Positions 39,780 to 49,233 are shown, numbered from the stretch's first letter. The stretch is 64,000 nucleotides of DNA from Cyanobacteria bacterium FACHB-471 (GCA_014695345.1 JACJOC010000013.1:1-64000), one strand, 5' to 3'. Program-made: numbers and translations. The notes: generated by a model from the sequence alone, not told the origin.

Positions 39780-41615
39780 TTAGGCTGAATCAGTCAGCTT
39801 TTCGACAAAAACTTGGTAAGACTTGTGGGTTATTTTGATCTTGTCACGAAAAATCGTGAGGAAGGCATCGATCCCGGCTTTGGGGTTGTGCTGAGTATTT
39901 TGGTCAAAGGAAAAGCCATAATCGTCAAACACGATCAGCCCTCCTGCTTTCACCAATCTCCAGCCTAGCAGGGCATCCTCCAAAACATCACTGGCGATGT
40001 GGGAACCGTCAATGTAAAGCAGGTCGTAAGTGCTGAGAGGAAGCGATCGCAGCTTTTCTTGAGACTGCCCAATCTGCTTTTGTACCTTTTGCGGTGCGCC
40101 AGTTTTAGCAATGTTAGCGTCAAATCTAGACTCAAGAGACTGCACATAATCGGCATCAAAGCGACTATGTTCGGCACTTCCCTGAAACGTATCAATGCAG
40201 GTAACTTGAGCTGACCCGTGAGTCAAGATGTGGTCGAGCAGCCAACAGGTTGAGCGACCTTCCCAACTGCCAATTTCCAAAACTTGCAGATTTCGTCCGG
40301 CGAGCGGCAGTAGGTGCTGCTCCCAAACCAGAATGTTATTGCTGAACCAATCCTGGGTAAATTGGTAGCCCCTAGACTGTACCTGAAGCTGATAGCGGGT
40401 TCTCGAAAGCTGATACTTTGCCTGGGTTAAATGAGGGTCTGCCTCACAAGCCTGTTGGAATAGCTCTAGCGCCTGCTGAAGCTGCTCCTGGTCAAGCAAA
40501 ACCATTCCAGCATTAAAGCAAATTCGCGCTAGATTAGCTTTAGAAAAATCAGGCTGAAGGGCGATCGCCTGCTGAAAACATTCAATCGCCTGATCTAATT
40601 CTTTCTGCTGGTGAAGAGCGGTTCCCAAATTGTTGTAGGCTCTGGCGAGTGCGTTCTTGTGTTCTGCGGAGATCGCCTCTTTCATTTCACTACTTTGCTG
40701 ATAAAAGGCGATCGCTTCGACCCACTTTTCTTGTGCTAAATATTCAGCAACTATGGGTTGCCAATTAATGAATTCAGTTGGGATGAAGCGCTGGTCTAAT
40801 TGATAGAGCTTTTTGAATAGATAAAGCGTTTTTTCAGATTCTAGTTGAGTGGCGATCGCATGTAATTTGTTTTCCTCTGGTGTCCAATCAAGCTGATAGT
40901 CTTCTGGTGGCGTTTGGAATTTTCTAAGCTGGCGATCGAAGCTATTGCCAGGATAACGGACATACTCAACCGTTTCTAGATCGGCTCTAAAGACCTTGAA
41001 AAACTTGCCAATCCAATCTAGATAAGCCGTATCTTCCCGTCCCCGAATTTGCTTGTAAACTGCCGCTTCAGGAAAGCCTTCTACAAACTCGTGACAGTCT
41101 CGGCGCAGGCAAAGATTAATCAACAAACTATTGTCAATTGCAGCCCTCCAATGCGGATGAAGCTGTTCTTGAATCTTGGCTTTTGTCTTAACCACAGCAA
41201 CCTGATTGGTAGGCATAACTTCAGGTTGAATTGGAATTTCCTGACTCAATGCTTTGTAGCAAACATAGATATGTTCTTTAAGAAACAGATCATCTCCGTC
41301 GCAGAAAAACAAAATTTCTCCAGTCGAAATTCTCACACCTGTATTTCTGGCTGGACCTGCTCCTAAACTTTTAGAATGACGGGTGACTTTATAAATGGAT
41401 TTGTAGCTAGATTTTTGCTGAATAAAATCGTTGACAGCTTCTTCCGTATTATCCGAAGAAGCGTCATTCACAACTACAATTTCGGCACTAACGGCGGCAG
41501 CATTATTATAATTTTGACGAAAGAAATCAAGACTAGATTCGATACTTTCTAGTGTTTTTTGAATAAACCTTTCACAGTTATAAACAGGGACAACAACCGC
41601 CAGAGAGTTGATCAT
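39780..41615 (-). CDS. Glycosyltransferase-TPR-methyltransferase fusion
   Basis: A 611-residue fusion. Residues 1-240 form a family-2 glycosyltransferase (AVVVPVYNCERFIQKTLESI, VNDASSDNTEE and the FFCDGDDLFL metal site). Residues about 325-420 hold TPR units (YNNLGTALHQQKELDQAIECF and its repeats). Residues about 430-600 form a class I SAM methyltransferase-like domain (VLEIGSWEGRSTCWLL, CIDTF, LLYIDGSHIASDVLEDA, GLIVFDDYGF). It could glycosylate and methylate a glycan or small molecule. The gene is downstream of mysC, same strand, 167 bases away. Glycosylated MAAs are known in cyanobacteria, but a link here is speculation, because a hairpin lies between. Confidence 0.85.
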   Translation of the reverse strand: MINSLAVVVPVYNCERFIQKTLESIESSLDFFRQNYNNAAAVSAEIVVVNDASSDNTEEAVNDFIQQKSSYKSIYKVTRHSKSLGAGPARNTGVRISTGEILFFCDGDDLFLKEHIYVCYKALSQEIPIQPEVMPTNQVAVVKTKAKIQEQLHPHWRAAIDNSLLINLCLRRDCHEFVEGFPEAAVYKQIRGREDTAYLDWIGKFFKVFRADLETVEYVRYPGNSFDRQLRKFQTPPEDYQLDWTPEENKLHAIATQLESEKTLYLFKKLYQLDQRFIPTEFINWQPIVAEYLAQEKWVEAIAFYQQSSEMKEAISAEHKNALARAYNNLGTALHQQKELDQAIECFQQAIALQPDFSKANLARICFNAGMVLLDQEQLQQALELFQQACEADPHLTQAKYQLSRTRYQLQVQSRGYQFTQDWFSNNILVWEQHLLPLAGRNLQVLEIGSWEGRSTCWLLDHILTHGSAQVTCIDTFQGSAEHSRFDADYVQSLESRFDANIAKTGAPQKVQKQIGQSQEKLRSLPLSTYDLLYIDGSHIASDVLEDALLGWRLVKAGGLIVFDDYGFSFDQNTQHNPKAGIDAFLTIFRDKIKITHKSYQVFVEKLTDSA

Positions 41616-41736
41616 TGGAGATAGCCCCTTTCACAAGAATGTTTGAAGAATCCTTCAAAGGAATAAAGGCTATCTGATTCTATCTAGTTTTTCTTAAAAC
41701 TAATACCGATTTGATTTGCAGATGTTGCAGATTTGC

Positions 41737-41764
41737 GTAAGGGCGCATCGCAACGCGCCCTTAC
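41737..41764. repeat. Palindrome downstream of mysC
   Basis: GTAAGGGCGC at 41737-41746 pairs with GCGCCCTTAC at 41755-41764. It lies 19 bases after the mysC stop, which could end the mys transcript before the glycosyltransferase gene. The preceding text TACCGATTTGATTTG (41704-41718) recurs at 63907, so this is a dispersed repeat. Confidence 0.7.
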
Positions 41765-41782
41765 AGGGGTATTGCCACTGCC

Positions 41783-43180
41783 TCACTCAATTAGCTCACC
41801 AATGTTAAAGTCTATTCTTGTCCAGCTTTTGAGCCTTCTCAGGTTGCCAAGCAGCAGTAATGGAATTTGCCAGTGATGCACCATGAGAAATGGCAGCGGA
41901 TCATTAACTTCAAAAATTGCTTCTTTGCCGCGCCAAACGTTTTTGAACCAGGTTTGTAATTGTTTGAAAGAACGAATTTCGTTCAGTCGCCAAAGTTCAT
42001 GATAGAGCCAGTGGGTTGGTTTACTGTCTGGAAGCGGCTGCAACGGTTCAGCAGCAGGCTGATTAAGATAGGCATCCGCTACGCCAGGATGGTTGTAAAA
42101 CATGGTGATGGCAGAGTGAGTTCGCGGATTGCACTCAATTGGATATACGGTTCCATCTGCTGCCTGAATAATGTCAAATGAGGCTTGACCTGTGCCGCCA
42201 ATGCTTTCCAGAAAGCGATTAATCCACTCACTAATTTCGGGTTTGTCTACATTCTCGTAATTCACTTGAAACGCAGAGGATTTACAGCAGCAGTAGAGCG
42301 TTGATTTGCCATCGCGCACGGTGCTATGCGTGCAGTATTCTTGCCCAGGAATAAACTCCTGCATAATCCAGGGTTTCTTTTCGCTGATTGGCAAACTGTT
42401 GACGAAGGCGGCCGTTGCTTCAGGCGTGTTACAAGGAAGTTTGGTCAGGTCTAAACGCCGGATTGCGTCATAGGGAATGCTTTTGAGAATGTACTGATGT
42501 TTTTCCTGAGAAAAGTCGAAGTTTAGAACCTGTTCTGGAGCAGTAATTTTAAAGGATTTGGGGGCGGTGAGTGAGAGCGATCGCGCTTTCTCAGCAAAGG
42601 CAAACTTATCATCCAGCATTCGGACGATGTCCCGTTCAAAGTGAAACACCTCGCAGTAGCCAGATAGCGGATGCTGCTCCATTCCCTCGGGGTAAATGAC
42701 GGCAAAAATTGCAACGGGAATAAACAGATCAATATTTTCAGCTTTGGCGATCGCCTGCAACGTCTTTGTGTAACCTTCCAAATCCTGGTTTGGATCAGGA
42801 ACCGTATAGAACTTTGCAACCGTGTTAGAAAACCGATTGCCATTCAGCCAAAACTTTTCAGTATCAATCAAAATGACCCGATGCCCAGCCCCATGGAAGG
42901 AACGCGCTAATTGCAGCGTTTTCGTCATCCTGGCACCCGCAATTAAGATGTTTTTGGGCTGCGCTGCGAGTGTATTGAATGGGCGAAAAGGTTGACGTAA
43001 CCAATTCCACAGCAGTGCTAGAGACACTACCGTGAGGTTAAAAGGAAAGGCAACCGCCAGCAGTGCCAGCGTTCCGAGATTTTGAAATACCGCAAAGAGG
43101 AGTTTTGGTCGGTGTGGCGATCGCTCTCTAGAGGACACTGAAGGAATGTCTGCTACCGTTTCTTGTAAAAGAGTTTCCAT
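41783..43180 (-). CDS. mysC: MysC, ATP-grasp ligase for mycosporine-glycine
   Basis: A 465-residue ATP-grasp enzyme that joins glycine to 4-deoxygadusol, making mycosporine-glycine. It matches the known MysC pattern: hydrophobic N-terminal segments (about 25-58), AGARMTKTLQLARSFHGAGH, LDDKFAFAEKARSL, ESIPYDAIRRLDLTKLPCNTP-like text, WIMQEFIPGQEYCTHST, and IECNPRTHSAITMFYNHPGVADA. The C-terminal end FNIGELIE is typical. The hydrophobic N-terminus may anchor it to the membrane. It is the third gene of the mysA-mysB-mysC operon, 74 bases after mysB, with a small hairpin at 43226 in between. Confidence 0.95.
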   Translation of the reverse strand: METLLQETVADIPSVSSRERSPHRPKLLFAVFQNLGTLALLAVAFPFNLTVVSLALLWNWLRQPFRPFNTLAAQPKNILIAGARMTKTLQLARSFHGAGHRVILIDTEKFWLNGNRFSNTVAKFYTVPDPNQDLEGYTKTLQAIAKAENIDLFIPVAIFAVIYPEGMEQHPLSGYCEVFHFERDIVRMLDDKFAFAEKARSLSLTAPKSFKITAPEQVLNFDFSQEKHQYILKSIPYDAIRRLDLTKLPCNTPEATAAFVNSLPISEKKPWIMQEFIPGQEYCTHSTVRDGKSTLYCCCKSSAFQVNYENVDKPEISEWINRFLESIGGTGQASFDIIQAADGTVYPIECNPRTHSAITMFYNHPGVADAYLNQPAAEPLQPLPDSKPTHWLYHELWRLNEIRSFKQLQTWFKNVWRGKEAIFEVNDPLPFLMVHHWQIPLLLLGNLRRLKSWTRIDFNIGELIE

Positions 43181-43225
43181 TCGATTAATTTGGCTAATTT
43201 GTGTTGGCAGACGATAGAGCTACAG

Positions 43226-43245
43226 GGGCGAACGGTTGTTCGCCC
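43226..43245. repeat. Short palindrome between mysB and mysC
   Basis: GGGCGAAC at 43226-43233 pairs with GTTCGCCC at 43238-43245 around GGTT. It belongs to the GGGGCGAAYRG family of short cyanobacterial palindromes. It might attenuate read-through into mysC, which is untested. Confidence 0.6.
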
Positions 43246-43254
43246 TACCCAGAT

Positions 43255-44121
43255 TCACACTCGGCGAATTAGGGTTAGTCCGTCTCGCAGCGGCAATAAG
43301 ACCTGTTCTGTACGGGAGTCTGCGGCAACAAACTGATTGAATTGAGCGATCGCCTGACCATTCGTTGACCGTTCTGCTTCTGGTGAGTAAACCTGCCCTT
43401 GAAACAGGGTGTTATCGACGCAGATGTAGCCATTCTCAGCTAGCAAATTGCTATCCAACAGCTTTTGGTAGTACTGAATGTATTCCTGTTTATCCGCATC
43501 GATAAACACGAAGTCGAACGGAGGTTCGTGCTTCGTCAGTTTTTCGAGTGTCTCTAGAGCAGCTCCTAGCTCAATCTGGATTTTGCTGCCGTGGGGCGAT
43601 CGCTGAAATAGCGATTGGGCAAACTCAGCTGTATAGGGGTCGACCTCACAGGCAACTAAATACCCGTCCGCAGGCAAAGCCTCTGCCATTGCTAGCGCTG
43701 AATATCCTGTAAACATGCCAATATCCAGAATGCGACGAGCACCTGTCATGTGAACAAACAGTTTGAGCGTCTGTCCTTCAACATGTCCAGAGAGCATTTC
43801 CTGCTCTAGTGGACGTACCGTTTCACCCTGATCAAATCGGCTTTGCCACGCTTCACGGTGTGTTCTTTCAGCGATTTCGGTGAGTTCTGGTGACTCGGGT
43901 GTGGTGGATTGCTCCAGATAGGGATCTAATCCCGCCATCAACAGCAATGCCTTTTGTAGATGCATTGCCAGATCGTCCGATACATCCGGCGTCTGAGCTA
44001 ACAGGGCTACCGCTGCTTCCAAATGTTCAACTGCAATACCCAAGGGTGTAACAGGGCGGGGTGCATTCGGGGTACTTGCAGCCATATAGCGAATTGAGTC
44101 AGGAGTTACGCTGAAAGTCAT
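43255..44121 (-). CDS. mysB: MysB, O-methyltransferase
   Basis: A 288-residue SAM-dependent O-methyltransferase. It methylates demethyl-4-deoxygadusol to 4-deoxygadusol in mycosporine synthesis. The SAM motif [21 protein letters not shown]-type text at residues about 130-152 and [18 protein letters not shown] at about 205 are diagnostic of this OMT group, with [11 protein letters not shown] after them. Its ATG lies inside the end of mysA (ATGA overlap at 44118-44121), so translation is coupled. The N-terminal 60 residues ([20 protein letters not shown]) are MysB-specific. Confidence 0.93.
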   Translation of the reverse strand: MTFSVTPDSIRYMAASTPNAPRPVTPLGIAVEHLEAAVALLAQTPDVSDDLAMHLQKALLLMAGLDPYLEQSTTPESPELTEIAERTHREAWQSRFDQGETVRPLEQEMLSGHVEGQTLKLFVHMTGARRILDIGMFTGYSALAMAEALPADGYLVACEVDPYTAEFAQSLFQRSPHGSKIQIELGAALETLEKLTKHEPPFDFVFIDADKQEYIQYYQKLLDSNLLAENGYICVDNTLFQGQVYSPEAERSTNGQAIAQFNQFVAADSRTEQVLLPLRDGLTLIRRV

Positions 44122-45374
44122 GCTTTACCTCCAACTAAGGTGGGTTTTTCGACGGTCTGACTGGCGCCCGTGTCACTCACATAGGCATCTACTCCTGCAC
44201 CAGCACGGGGATAGTCTGCACAGAGCTGCTTGTGCTGATGTAAAGCTGCGTCTAGCTCTTGGCGAGTCAGGTCATTCACAAAATGACAAACCCCAATTGG
44301 ACAAGGCATTGCAGCTCGCAGCAAACCGTCCCGTGTTGCAGTAATAGATTGGGTTGCCTGCCAGAGTAAGTCACCATTCAGCATGGGATGGTCAAGCGCT
44401 AGCCCTAAGCGGCTCATCAGTCCCAGGATGCGATCGCGCTCTTCAGTCGTGATATATCCTCGCTTAGCAGCGATCGTAGCGGATAGCGCCATGTCGATAT
44501 TGACTGCGTGACCATGCAGCAAAGGTGGTTCAGGAGCCAGCTCTAGCGTCGGACTCCAGGTATGTCCGTAGGCAATCACCCGGTCGAGCATCAACTCATG
44601 CAAATTAGAAGCTTCTAACTCCAGCATGGTTTTGATCGACTCATAATTTACTTTGTGTCCAATCTTCTGTAAGTCAGCGTCTTCAGTGAAATAGCCAAAA
44701 TGATTGTGCAGCAACGTTTCACCATAGCGATCGAGCAAATCAAACACTTCAGCATTAGAAACGATTGCAATTTTCAACAGTTCTGCCATGCCGTTACGAA
44801 TCTGGTCAACAGGCAGCGTTTGCAGGAATGAGAAATCCAGAAAGACCTTCTGGGGAGCATGGTAAGCACCGAGGCGGTTCTTTAGTTTGCCGTGATTTAC
44901 CGCAACTTTAATCGCAATGCCTGCATCAATCAGCGCAATCAACGTGGTTGGAATCCGAATGTAATTAGTGCTGCGACGATAGGCAGCACAGGCAAAGCCC
45001 GTGACGTCTTGAACCAGTCCGCCACCGATCACTAAAACGGGTTCTTTGCGCACTAGATTGAAGCGGGAGAATGCATCAATGATGGTTTGAAAAGTCGTGA
45101 TCGTCTTGTCAGGCTCTTCGATCGCGACTGGGAAGATGGTCAAATCAATGCCGTAATGCTGGAAATATTGTTGTAGATAAGAACCGTAAAGACGGTAAAC
45201 GTTGTGATCAACGACTGCAAGGCATCGTCCCAGACGAGTGTAGTGGTCAGCTAAGTCAGATTTGCGAAGATCAAAAATGCTGTCCACAATCTGAAAATTG
45301 AGTTCAATTTTTTCGTATCCTTCGACTTGAAAACCGGTTGCAGTGGAAGAAAGCTGTGCCTGTATATTGCTCAT
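44118..45374 (-). CDS. mysA: MysA, demethyl-4-deoxygadusol synthase
   Basis: A 418-residue sugar phosphate cyclase of the dehydroquinate synthase superfamily. It cyclises sedoheptulose 7-phosphate to demethyl-4-deoxygadusol, the first step of MAA synthesis. Visible blocks are [30 protein letters not shown], here quoted as [13 protein letters not shown] and YIRIPTTL, then [26 protein letters not shown] and [11 protein letters not shown] with metal-binding His/Glu positions. The 1.7-kb region upstream separates it from a divergent ATP-grasp gene. It is the first gene of the mysABC operon and overlaps mysB by four bases. Confidence 0.95.
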   Translation of the reverse strand: MSNIQAQLSSTATGFQVEGYEKIELNFQIVDSIFDLRKSDLADHYTRLGRCLAVVDHNVYRLYGSYLQQYFQHYGIDLTIFPVAIEEPDKTITTFQTIIDAFSRFNLVRKEPVLVIGGGLVQDVTGFACAAYRRSTNYIRIPTTLIALIDAGIAIKVAVNHGKLKNRLGAYHAPQKVFLDFSFLQTLPVDQIRNGMAELLKIAIVSNAEVFDLLDRYGETLLHNHFGYFTEDADLQKIGHKVNYESIKTMLELEASNLHELMLDRVIAYGHTWSPTLELAPEPPLLHGHAVNIDMALSATIAAKRGYITTEERDRILGLMSRLGLALDHPMLNGDLLWQATQSITATRDGLLRAAMPCPIGVCHFVNDLTRQELDAALHQHKQLCADYPRAGAGVDAYVSDTGASQTVEKPTLVGGKA

Positions 45375-46114
45375 GATGATTCCGTAAGAGTGATGAAAGG
45401 GTGAGTTGTAACAGGGAAGACAAGGAAACTCAAGCCCGAGTTGAGCAAGCGGCTACCCCTCAGGGCAGCAGTTGCTCTAGTCATCAACGTTTAACTTTAA
45501 GAGAATGGGCGAGGTGTACAGTCCGCGTTCTGCAAATCTCTCAGACTACTAAATCTGGTCATACCAACTCTCAGGCAGCGCAGACCTATTGATTAATCTG
45601 CGCTAGCCAAGGAGCAGGGTTATCCTGTCTGAGGTTTGTGTCAGCTAGACAATATTGCTAAGTAAAATTGGGCATGGAAAAACCTCATACGATAGCAGGT
45701 TGGTCAAATTCGCACATCCTGTATCTATGGATTGAGTAAAAATCTTTTAATTGGAGCTTACGCTTCTACAAGCCAATCTGTTGCGGAAAAATGCGAACAG
45801 ATGAAAACTCGAATGCGAATAGATTTGGCAAACTCCCAATAAATGACGAGTCCGAAAATACCTTTGATCTGAAGCATTAGGGAGTAACACCATCAACTAA
45901 GAGTAGGGTAGTCAGTGGCTACAGGCAGAGAACACTGTCAAGAGGTGTAGAGCGGCTACGTCAAAAGATAGAGAAGTATATCCTGGCGGATACATATGAA
46001 GTAAGGCAGCCGCAAGTTTGCAGTATTGACTGGACTTTGAAGAGGCAGTTTAATCGGTGATTGTGGCTGTAAGGGGGTATCGGTGAATGGCTTAAGCTCA
46101 CCCCTTAACCGAGT
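45375..46114. other. Upstream region of mys operon, no gene seen
   Basis: About 740 bases with no convincing gene on either strand. It must hold the mysA promoter. Short open frames are unremarkable. It may also contain decayed coding sequence belonging to the cytidylyltransferase remnant that begins about 46115, but I could not read any further piece of it. Confidence 0.4.
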
Positions 46115-46442
46115 TTGCCAAAGATGCCTTCCCTGACCTACAAAATGTGGCGATCGGGAGAAGACGGGCTCCTCAAGCAGCTATTGTCTAGCAAGTTTAA
46201 GGAACCCCATAACATGCCACAACAACACCTACCAACGTTGTATGGGCAAACTGGACATACTAATGTTGATTCGCTACAAAACCATCATGAAGGGGCGATC
46301 GCCCGTTAGCGATCGCCCCTTCATGATTGACCCACTTTACTGGGCTGACATCGATACAGAAGCCGACTGGACTTATGCTGAATGGTTGGTCAACGGCAAC
46401 ACACTACTGACTCACCAACCGCAAACTGAAACAGCAATTTAG
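46115..46442 (+). pseudogene. Acylneuraminate cytidylyltransferase remnant
   Basis: Two overlapping frames read as one C-terminal half of a CMP-sialic-acid synthetase-like protein. The first, about 46130-46265, gives YKMWRSGEDGLLKQLL, then EPHNMPQQHLPTLYGQTGHTN. The second, about 46267-46442, gives IRYKTIMKGRS, IDPLYWADIDTEADWTYAEWL. Joined at about 46266 they restore the family pattern (PRQxLPxxYxQTGHxxVIR and DIDTxxDWxYAEWL). So a single small indel broke the gene, and the N-terminal catalytic half is absent. The region also carries an 19-bp hairpin with two HIP1 sites at 46284-46327, inside the C-terminal coding part, which may have inserted there. Confidence 0.7.
46284..46327. repeat. 19-bp hairpin with HIP1 site in each arm
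   Basis: Arms 46284-46302 and 46309-46327 pair perfectly around CCGTTA; each arm contains GCGATCGC. It lies within the cytidylyltransferase remnant, so it may have inserted after or during decay of that gene. Confidence 0.85.
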
Positions 46443-46448
46443 AGCCTC

Positions 46449-46673
46449 TCAACACTGCTTCTCAAACAAATGTTCTAGAGAATTGCGGACAAGGAGATTT
46501 TTCAAAAAGTCGCGAGCGTATTCCAGTTCATAGTGCCTGGGTCTGCCCTGAAAGATAATCTGATACTTGTGGCTGTACTCACCATCGCCGTGACCAGAAA
46601 TTAGTTTTTGACGAAAAGCTGCGTCAGCAAGGTGGCGCACCTCATCTCTAAGGTCAGCTTTAGTGCTACTCAT
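46449..46673 (-). CDS. Small conserved hypothetical protein
   Basis: A 74-residue protein with the sequence DLRDEVRHLADAAFRQKLI, then SGHGDGEYSHKYQIIFQGRPRHYELEYARDFL. The SGxGDGEYxxxYQIxxxGxPRH pattern is one I recall from small cyanobacterial proteins of unknown function. The ATG at 46673 is used; a GTG at 46676 would add one residue. It ends six bases after the cytidylyltransferase remnant and converges on it. Its function is unknown. Confidence 0.6.
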   Translation of the reverse strand: MSSTKADLRDEVRHLADAAFRQKLISGHGDGEYSHKYQIIFQGRPRHYELEYARDFLKNLLVRNSLEHLFEKQC

Positions 46674-47072
46674 CACTTACGTCTCCAAAAAAAATTTTTA
46701 TCAATTGCAATATTAACTGGGATATTAGTACCACCCAAGAAGTCAAAGAAGCAATCTGAAGAAGGTTTTAGTTCTTAAACATCCTGCCTGTGCGTCTTAC
46801 ACCACTCTTAAGGTTATAGAAAATCGGCTACGTAACTTCATCTTCCAAAAGTTGTGTTCCTTGATACAGAATATGACCCTTAATCAGCAACAGCTTGAAC
46901 AGAACCTCCGATAGAAGCAGCTAAGGTTAGAACGAGGTACTGTTAGGATGGAAAAATTCGACCTAAATGCAACATCTCACTTAGGATAGATAATTTACGT
47001 CTAAAGTAAGTTGCTTTTTGGTCGAACTTTTGTGTTGGTCGAGTGATTAAGGCGTTTGATTTGGAGAGACAA

Positions 47073-48986
47073 ATGGTTTTACAAGAAAGTGAGCAAACAT
47101 TTCGGGTAAATGCTCGAAAAACAGATGCCTTTGACATTTATAACTTGAGGCACTACGAAGGACCTAACTTCTACCTCAACACGTCGGCGCTAGTTTTTGA
47201 CTTTGCTTTAACGGGCTACAACGAACCTCTGCCCCTAGCTAATTATGTCTCAGCCATTGGTGATTACTATCCGCATCTAAAAGATAGACATTGCGAATCC
47301 TATGCTCAACTGTTTGCTTGGACCGTAGCTGAGGTCAGCAACCTGGATATGGGCTTACATCTCGATCGCTGGAGTGTAACTCCTCAATCTAACTCTGTCG
47401 ATAAGATCGCGGTGCAAGCAATCCATCAACGCACTAGTCGGGAAGTTGCCTACTGCGTCTGGGACTGGTTTGAAGCAATTAGCCAAGATCAAACCTTTAA
47501 CCTTACAGACCAAATTGAGGTGTTGCAGGGTGCCTTTCGTCATTCAGTCTATGGTGGCCCTACAGTGTATGCACTGTTACGTACCGCTTACGAAAGAGAA
47601 ATTCCCACGTTTTATTTGTGGGATGAGGGGTTGATGCAGTATGGCTATGGCAGTAAACAGGTTCGCGGTATTGCCACCACTTTTGACTGTGATAGTCATA
47701 TTGACTCAGATTTTACGACTAACAAAGAAGATTGCAAACGTTTCCTAAGCACGTTGGGTTTCCCTGTTCCTAAGGGAGAAGTTGTATTTTCTCGTCAAGA
47801 GGCTTTGATTGTGGCAAAGCGCATCGGTTATCCCGTTGCGGTCAAACCTGTAGTTGGGCACAAGGGCATTGGCGTAACAGCAGCCGTGCAGAATGGGGAT
47901 GAGTTAGAGATTGCGTTTGAGCGGGCAGTAGAGGCGATCGCCGAGAATGAACCTGTTCGCGTCATTGTCGAAGAAAGCATTTCGGGTGCCGATTTCCGCC
48001 TTCTGTGCGTTAATGGCAGATTTGTTGCAGCAACCGAACGCCGTCCAGCCTCCGTGACTGGAGACGGAGATTCCACTATTTTTGAATTGATCCAGCGCGA
48101 AAACCGCACTGCGGCTCGAATTGATACTCCCACCTCTCCTCTAGGCAAGATCAAGCTTGATGAATCGCTGGAAAACTACCTGGAAGAGCAAGGGCTATCT
48201 TTAGACAGTGTGCTTGAGGAAGACCGTACCGTTTATCTTCGTAAGGTTGCCAACCTCTCAGCAGGCGGTTTAAGCATTGATGCAACTCCTTCCATTCATC
48301 CTGACAATATAATCCTGGCGCAAGACGTTGCCCAACACTTTCGCTTGACCTGCTTAGGAATCGATTTGATTACTCGGGATCTATCAAAATCCTGGAAGCA
48401 AGGCGGACTAAGCATCATCGAAATCAATGCAGCTCCAGGCATTTATATGCACCTTAAACCTGCGATCGGAGAGAGAGTCGATGTGACTTCTCACATTCTG
48501 CACACCTTCTTTGAATCAGGTGCCGCTGCCCGAGTCCCCATCATTAGCTTTAACCGAGTCTCAGTCCAGGAACTTCAAGAAGTCATTGACCACATTCTGT
48601 TGCAGCGTCCAGACTGGGTGGTTGGCGCAGTTTGCCGAGATACCGTTTTTGTAAACCGGGCTGAGAAACCGTTGAACTCGGAGTACAACGTCAACGTCCA
48701 AAACCTGCTGCGGAATCCCAGGTTAGATTTGCTGATTGTGGAATATCGGGAAGACGTTTTGGAGCGAGAGGGAATGTTTTATTTCGGCAGCAATCTTGTC
48801 GTGTTAGACAATCCAACAGAACATGAAATGATGCTCTCCCGCGATGTGTTTGAGGATTCAACTGTTGTGATTCGACGCGGAGACAATATTTCGATTTCCC
48901 GCAAGGGCTTGATGGAGCAGTATCAGCTTGGCTCCGCAGAACCCTTTTCTCGTGCTTACCTCAAGGAATTTGCAACGGTTCTCTAA
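47073..48986 (+). CDS. Cyanophycin-synthetase-like ATP-grasp ligase, short
   Basis: A 637-residue relative of CphA. Residues 1-160 resemble its N-terminal domain (FRVNARKTDAFDIYNLRHYEG). Residues about 210-490 form an ATP-grasp ligase with KRIGYPVAVKPVVGHKGIGV, IVEESISGADFRLLCVNGR and IIEINAAPGIYMH. The rest (about 490-637) aligns by motif with the start of the CphA Mur-ligase domain (CRDTVFVNRAEK, RNPRLDLLIVEYREDVLEREG), but it has no GTNGKT P-loop and ends about 250 residues early. So it should ligate one amino acid by ATP-grasp but not the second. ATG 47073 follows GGAGA. It diverges from the mysABC operon. Confidence 0.82.
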   Translation: MVLQESEQTFRVNARKTDAFDIYNLRHYEGPNFYLNTSALVFDFALTGYNEPLPLANYVSAIGDYYPHLKDRHCESYAQLFAWTVAEVSNLDMGLHLDRWSVTPQSNSVDKIAVQAIHQRTSREVAYCVWDWFEAISQDQTFNLTDQIEVLQGAFRHSVYGGPTVYALLRTAYEREIPTFYLWDEGLMQYGYGSKQVRGIATTFDCDSHIDSDFTTNKEDCKRFLSTLGFPVPKGEVVFSRQEALIVAKRIGYPVAVKPVVGHKGIGVTAAVQNGDELEIAFERAVEAIAENEPVRVIVEESISGADFRLLCVNGRFVAATERRPASVTGDGDSTIFELIQRENRTAARIDTPTSPLGKIKLDESLENYLEEQGLSLDSVLEEDRTVYLRKVANLSAGGLSIDATPSIHPDNIILAQDVAQHFRLTCLGIDLITRDLSKSWKQGGLSIIEINAAPGIYMHLKPAIGERVDVTSHILHTFFESGAAARVPIISFNRVSVQELQEVIDHILLQRPDWVVGAVCRDTVFVNRAEKPLNSEYNVNVQNLLRNPRLDLLIVEYREDVLEREGMFYFGSNLVVLDNPTEHEMMLSRDVFEDSTVVIRRGDNISISRKGLMEQYQLGSAEPFSRAYLKEFATVL

Positions 48987-49052
48987 CCATAAAAATACAA
49001 GGTGGTGCGACAAACTTACAGCAACTTCCATTTGCATAAACCACAAATCTCT

Positions 49053-49080
49053 GTAGGGGCGGTTCGCGAACCGCCCCTAC
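49053..49080. repeat. Perfect 28-base palindrome
   Basis: GTAGGGGCGGTTCG and its exact reverse complement. The surrounding text, CAGCAACTTCC through ATAAACCACAAA, is found in inverted orientation near 63850-63882 next to a decayed copy of the same palindrome. Confidence 0.85.
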
Positions 49081-49147
49081 GCTATGGCTTTCCCATTGAG
49101 AGATTAAATGTTGAAATAGCTTCAAAGGCTGCAATTCTCTAACAGCA

Positions 49148-49233
49148 TGGGTTCCGCTCTGCTTCACCCATCCTACAAAACCCTACTGACAACTATCTCC
49201 GCGTAGGTTGGGTGGAGCACAGCGGAACCCAAC
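49148..49233. repeat. GTAGGTTGGGT palindromic repeat
   Basis: Inverted arms 49148-49176 and 49203-49233 belong to the same family as 13393-13487 and 22435-22512. It lies between the short CphA-like gene and the multi-GAF gene. Confidence 0.75.

Noticed and set aside
46242-46442. Open frame starting MGKLDILML as an independent gene
   Set aside because: It is the frameshifted C-terminal piece of the cytidylyltransferase remnant. Read together with 46115-46265 it restores one family.
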